Shown: positions 60,801-64,000 of the stretch, piece by piece
How positions within the stretch are numbered: position 1 is the stretch's first letter
Layout: every line of letters begins with the position of its first letter
Source: Varroa destructor
Lineage: Eukaryota > Arthropoda > Arachnida > Mesostigmata > Varroidae
Direction: 5' to 3'
Assembly: GCF_002443255.2 (NCBI RefSeq)
Contig: NW_019211455.1
Location: 5,562,597 to 5,626,596 of the forward strand
Length of the DNA: 64,000 nt
The notes under the pieces: generated by a model
The model's input: only the letters and a program-made list of their open reading frames with translations
Told to the model about the DNA's origin: nothing
Database searches by the model: none
Program-made: the position numbers and the translations under genes

Positions 60801-62753
60801 ACCAAATTAGCTGAGCACAATGGAAAGCCCAAAAGATCGATTGCAACGGTAAACTTCATACAATTAACATTAAGTAGCATTTCCATTTTGAGCCGACTAT
60901 TTTAAGAAATTATATTAATTAAAAAAAAAAACAACTTTATAATAGATACCTTGACAAGTAGCTGTGCTGGACAAACTCTAATCCATACATGCAAAGATAT
61001 CCAAAAATATTGAATTATTTCTTATAAGGCTTATCAGCAAATCGCTCACAAACGCATTGCGAGAAAGGTGTAGCGTGTTGATAACTAAAGTATGTAGGCA
61101 ATTAATGTCAGCTGTTATGAATTGGTATTTCGTATTGATTTGGGGTATTTTAGGGCGTAAACAAGATGGCCTATTGGGAGTACGCTTATGAGGATTCCAT
61201 GAACCTGATTGCCAAACTGCCGACGATTGCGGCTATAATCTATAAGAATGTCTACCGTAACGGAGAGTCCGTACCCCCCATCGATGGTGACAAGGATTGG
61301 TCAGCAAACTTCTGCAAGATGCTGGGTTATAATGATCCTCAGTTTACCGAGTTGATGCGTCTTTATTTGACCATTCATTCCGATCACGAGGGTGGTAATG
61401 TATCTGCTCACACGACCCACCTTGTCGGTTCAGCTCTTTCGGACCCGTACCTGTCACTTGCTGCAGGTATGAACGGCCTTGCTGGACCGCTCCACGGCCT
61501 CGCCAACCAGGAGGTGCTAGTCTGGCTTTCGAAATTGCAAAAAACACTTGGTAAAGATGTGTCTGACGAGCAGCTTAAAGAATTCGTTTGGAAGACACTC
61601 AAGAGCGGGCAGGTTGTGCCTGGTTACGGACACGCCGTACTTCGAAAGACTGACCCCCGGTACACCTGCCAGCGTGAATTCGCCCTGAAACATCTACCAA
61701 ACGACCCGCTGTTTAAGCTGGTTGGACAAATCTACAAGATCGTCCCCGACATTCTTTTACGACTCGGCAAGGTCAAAAACCCCTGGCCCAATGTCGATGC
61801 CCACTCTGGTGTCCTGCTTCAGTACTATGGTAAGCTTTTCGATTTAGGAAATACATGAATACTGCCATTACAAATTTTTTTTTCTGTATCTACGGTTGTC
61901 ACTTCATAGACCGTATACTGTTCTGATTTTAGAAAGTGGTGCGTAAAGTTGTGCTTTGCTATGATGCAATTCTGTTGTCATGATACGGTAATCCTTTTGA
62001 GTGTCTCGTGGCGCCGGGCAGATGTAGCGTTTTCACGTTTGAAGACGTAGTTCATTATCTCTTAAGTAGATACGCGATAAAATTATCAATAGAAGGCAGC
62101 GAACAAGAAAAGCCATGTTCCCTGACAGGCGGGTTGAGTGACCTTTGTCCACGAGACTGAGTGACAGAGCAGCGGAATTACACAGCGTTCACACCGTTCA
62201 GCCGCTACTGTTAAAGGGATGAATAGAACCAGAATAGGTCACAGAGTAAAAACGTTTTTCGAATGGTAGTCTGACTCATCTCGAAACAAGTGGCAGAGCG
62301 GTTTCTTTCTCTCAGCTGCTAAGATTCACCAGTAACCTATTTCTTTGCCCTGTTTTTTGTCCAACGTCACGTGATTACTCAAGCGTCGTTCTAATATCCG
62401 CGCTGACGTTGTCAGTTGACTCCCGAAAAGCGCTAACATGCTATGACTTGGATGATAATAGGTGCTTCTGACATCTTTCACAGGTCGGATTCGATTCACC
62501 TACTGGCTGCTGGTTTTTACATTTCGTTGGAATGGACGGGCTACTTGATAAAGGCAACACTAAATAAAATGTTTGTTCTGTGCGTTGCATTACAGGCATG
62601 AAGGAGATGAACTACTATACAGTTCTGTTTGGAGTGTCGCGTGCTTTGGGCGTTCTTTCGTCGCTTGTGTGGGATCGTGCACTTGGCCTTCCTATTGAGA
62701 GACCCAAATCAATGACCACTGAAGGCCTTATGAAGCTCTGCGGCTTAAAATAA
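54799..62753 (+). CDS. Citrate synthase, mitochondrial (gene span, 6 exons, complete)
   Basis: Exons 54799-54846, 55752-55805, 58390-58577, 59049-59328, 61154-61829 and 62596-62753 join with GT/AG borders and matching phases (0, 0, 2, 0, 1) into 467 codons plus stop, the usual length of animal citrate synthase (about 465). The enzyme condenses acetyl-CoA with oxaloacetate to citrate, the entry step of the TCA cycle, as a homodimer in the mitochondrial matrix. The N-terminus [13 protein letters not shown] is basic and amphipathic, a targeting peptide. The catalytic triad is visible: His304 in [10 protein letters not shown], His350 in [14 protein letters not shown] and Asp405 in NVDAHSG. Long stretches such as [12 protein letters not shown] and [13 protein letters not shown] are the eukaryotic type. 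The start has a strong context (A at -3, G at +4). No damage seen; very sure. Confidence 0.97.
54847..55751 (+). other. Intron 1 of citrate synthase (905 bp)
   Basis: GTAAGT to TATTTCAG. A minus-strand frame of 107 codons (55,051-55,374) crosses it without recognisable homology. GC-richer in its first 500 bp, like the promoter region. Confidence 0.8.
55752..55805 (+). CDS. Citrate synthase exon 2: 54-nt microexon, end of targeting peptide
   Basis: Eighteen codons, phase 0-0, acceptor TATTTCAG and donor ACC|GTAAGT. The peptide [18 protein letters not shown] completes the presequence and places the small, hydroxylated and Arg residues directly before DLKTVL, where animal citrate synthases begin the mature protein. 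It can be skipped without a frameshift. Confidence 0.85.
55806..58389 (+). other. Intron 2 of citrate synthase (2.6 kb)
   Basis: GTAAGT to CATTTTCAG. Only short unrecognised frames; AT-rich with no strong repeat. Confidence 0.85.
58390..58577 (+). CDS. Citrate synthase exon 3: N-terminal mature region
   Basis: Phase 0 in, phase 2 out (TTCCG|GTGAGC). Begins [10 protein letters not shown] and contains [19 protein letters not shown] and [10 protein letters not shown], the conserved start of the mature enzyme that shapes the large domain. Confidence 0.96.
58578..59048 (+). other. Intron 3 of citrate synthase (471 bp)
   Basis: GTGAGC to CTATATAG. Nothing notable. Confidence 0.9.
59049..59328 (+). 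CDS. Citrate synthase exon 4
   Basis: One base completes Arg, then 93 codons ending in phase 0 before GTATGT. Contains [25 protein letters not shown] and [12 protein letters not shown], hallmark helices of eukaryotic citrate synthase. The frame continues open into the intron to 59,364, but KAYND must join [10 protein letters not shown] of the next exon. Confidence 0.96.
59329..61153 (+). other. Intron 4 of citrate synthase (1.8 kb)
   Basis: GTATGT to GGTATTTTAG. A 78-codon plus-strand frame (59,932-60,168) was seen without homology. Several A and T runs. Confidence 0.85.
61154..61829 (+). CDS. Citrate synthase exon 5: catalytic core
   Basis: 225 codons plus one base (phase 0 in, phase 1 out, TATG|GTAAGC). 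Holds all three catalytic residues: His304, His350 and Asp405. Also [13 protein letters not shown], the PROSITE-type [13 protein letters not shown] signature and CoA/oxaloacetate-binding residues around RKTDPRY and the KNPWPNVD loop. The Met at 61,166 is internal, not a start. Confidence 0.97.
61830..62595 (+). other. Intron 5 of citrate synthase (766 bp)
   Basis: GTAAGC to TTGCATTACAG. No features seen. Confidence 0.9.
62596..62753 (+). CDS. Citrate synthase exon 6: C-terminus
   Basis: Two bases complete Gly, then 51 codons and [23 protein letters not shown] and [11 protein letters not shown] are the conserved C-terminal helices, with an Arg in GVSRALG that contacts substrate across the dimer in the family. 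It ends KLCGLK. Too short as a single frame to stand out by length alone. Confidence 0.96.
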
Positions 62754-64000
62754 ATAGGTGAAATGCTCCTAACCGATCTCGCTCACTCTTTAAATGGCCG
62801 TTACGATCTGCGAACTCCAAAATGGAATAGGCTTCAAGGTAGCATGAGTTCAATCTAAGAATGAACACGTAAGAATGTATCGTTCCGTGATGTATGATTT
62901 TACGTTAAGGGAAGAAGCGACTTTGTGCGGAAGAAATGCGAAGTGGAATCGCATTGATCAAATGTTCAATAACTTCAGTTCTTCTAAACTAAAAGAAAAA
63001 TAAGTTCAGCAGCAAGAAGTTCAAAACGTATCACCCGTTGGAAAAATATGGGACTAGTTCATACGCCTCTCTGGGAAAGCGTCGTTGAAATGAATATGTA
63101 TATGTAGAATTTATTGTCGGAAAAACATGGAAGGGGGCTATTTTTACAAAGAATTCTCTTTCTAAATACTTTCATAATTCATAGTATACTCACATACAGA
63201 CATACATATGACTGCGCACACGATAGATATACAGAATTAAGCAAATGATGTAGAATATATACAAAACCTTTTAAGTAACAGTCTTCAATGGTATAGTGAT
63301 GATTACGATAAGCGAAAAGCTAGTGTTTTGCTTTAAGTAGTGGAACTGCAATGGCTGGATCGGGGTTTCGTGGTCACGTTATAACATTTTAATGGATGTT
63401 AGATTAGTACTAAGCAGAAAGCAACAGAACACAGAGGCCAGTTGAAAATAGACAACCAAAATAGAACGATATGAACGCATTATTTACATATAGACCACCA
63501 AGATCGTTTTCTAATGCGTTACCCCAGTGCATCGAAATTACGTCTTTCTGGCTTCTTTCACCTGAATGAACGAAAGAAGGAGAAAGAGAAAAAAGCGTGT
63601 ACAATGATAAAATATAGCTAATAATGGAATGATAACGGTGGACGTTGCAGCAAAAGAATGTAAGTAAGTAAGCATGGCAACAATGTAACAATTAACTGAA
63701 ATACGTTGTACAAACATAAACATGCGTGGATAAACAGTAGAAACGTCGAATCAAGCATCGAAGATGCTCATCGATATTTAGTTTAATTGTTTCAGGATTA
63801 CTATATGGAAAGATGAGGTGACGAATTCATGTAAGAACCAGCAAGAACATGAAACATGTTATAATATTAATGAAGTAGTTATAGCGATGATAGCATATAC
63901 TATACGATAATTGTTTGTGGCTTAGGGAAGTGGGCAACAGCTAAAACGTACATTAAGATCTGATTGTCGTTTTTCCCTCGAATTCATCCGAAATGAAGTG
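62754..64000 (+). other. 3' UTR and flank of citrate synthase
   Basis: No further gene recognised. An AATAAA at 62,749-62,754 overlaps the stop codon and is unlikely to be the functional signal. A variant AATAAG lies near 62,999, and GATAAA forms occur further on. Minus-strand frames at 63,410-63,723 are AT-driven hydrophobic sequences with no recognised product. Confidence 0.7.

Noticed and set aside
62749..62754. AATAAA overlapping the citrate synthase stop codon as a poly(A) signal
   Set aside because: Use of this signal would leave almost no 3' UTR. It arises from the Lys-stop codons.

Overview
The window is eukaryotic nuclear DNA from an animal, most likely an arthropod. It shows spliced genes with GT/AG introns from 177 bp to about 15 kb, many simple repeats, a nuclear-type tRNA with a Pol III terminator, and two animal-type proteins. 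The receptor kinase is closest, from memory of the families, to arthropod Nrk and vertebrate MuSK. Moderate AT content and intron size would fit a mite or other chelicerate, but the sequence alone does not fix the species. There are no operons, CRISPR arrays, phage genes or recognisable transposase or reverse-transcriptase ORFs.

Layout: 1 to about 12.6 kb has no gene I can recognise. From 20,451 to 49,526 (+) lie eight exons whose phases join into one continuous reading frame. They encode a frizzled-CRD/kringle/transmembrane/tyrosine-kinase receptor of the ROR/MuSK/Nrk family, with 681 residues visible. Its extreme N-terminus (signal peptide) is not certain; a phase-compatible hydrophobic exon at 12,589-12,703 is the best candidate. 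From 49.5 to 53.1 kb is a microsatellite-rich gap, then a tRNA-Phe(GAA) on the minus strand at 53,065-53,137. From 54,799 to 62,753 (+) six exons encode a complete 467-aa mitochondrial citrate synthase. The rest, 62,754-64,000, holds its 3' flank.

The two protein genes are unrelated in function. One is a cell-surface receptor with a Wnt-binding type CRD, presumably neural or synaptic. The other is the first enzyme of the TCA cycle. They share orientation but nothing suggests co-regulation. I reconstructed exon borders by hand from GT/AG sites, phase continuity and remembered family sequences. No search was run.

I found no clear new biological system. The points most worth a second look are: same-length phase-1 exons for kringle and membrane segment, a (TA)n microsatellite sitting where the polypyrimidine tract should be, a perfect 46-bp palindrome just inside an intron, a long-stem hairpin, a citrate synthase targeting peptide split over two tiny exons, and a few multi-frame open regions inside introns.
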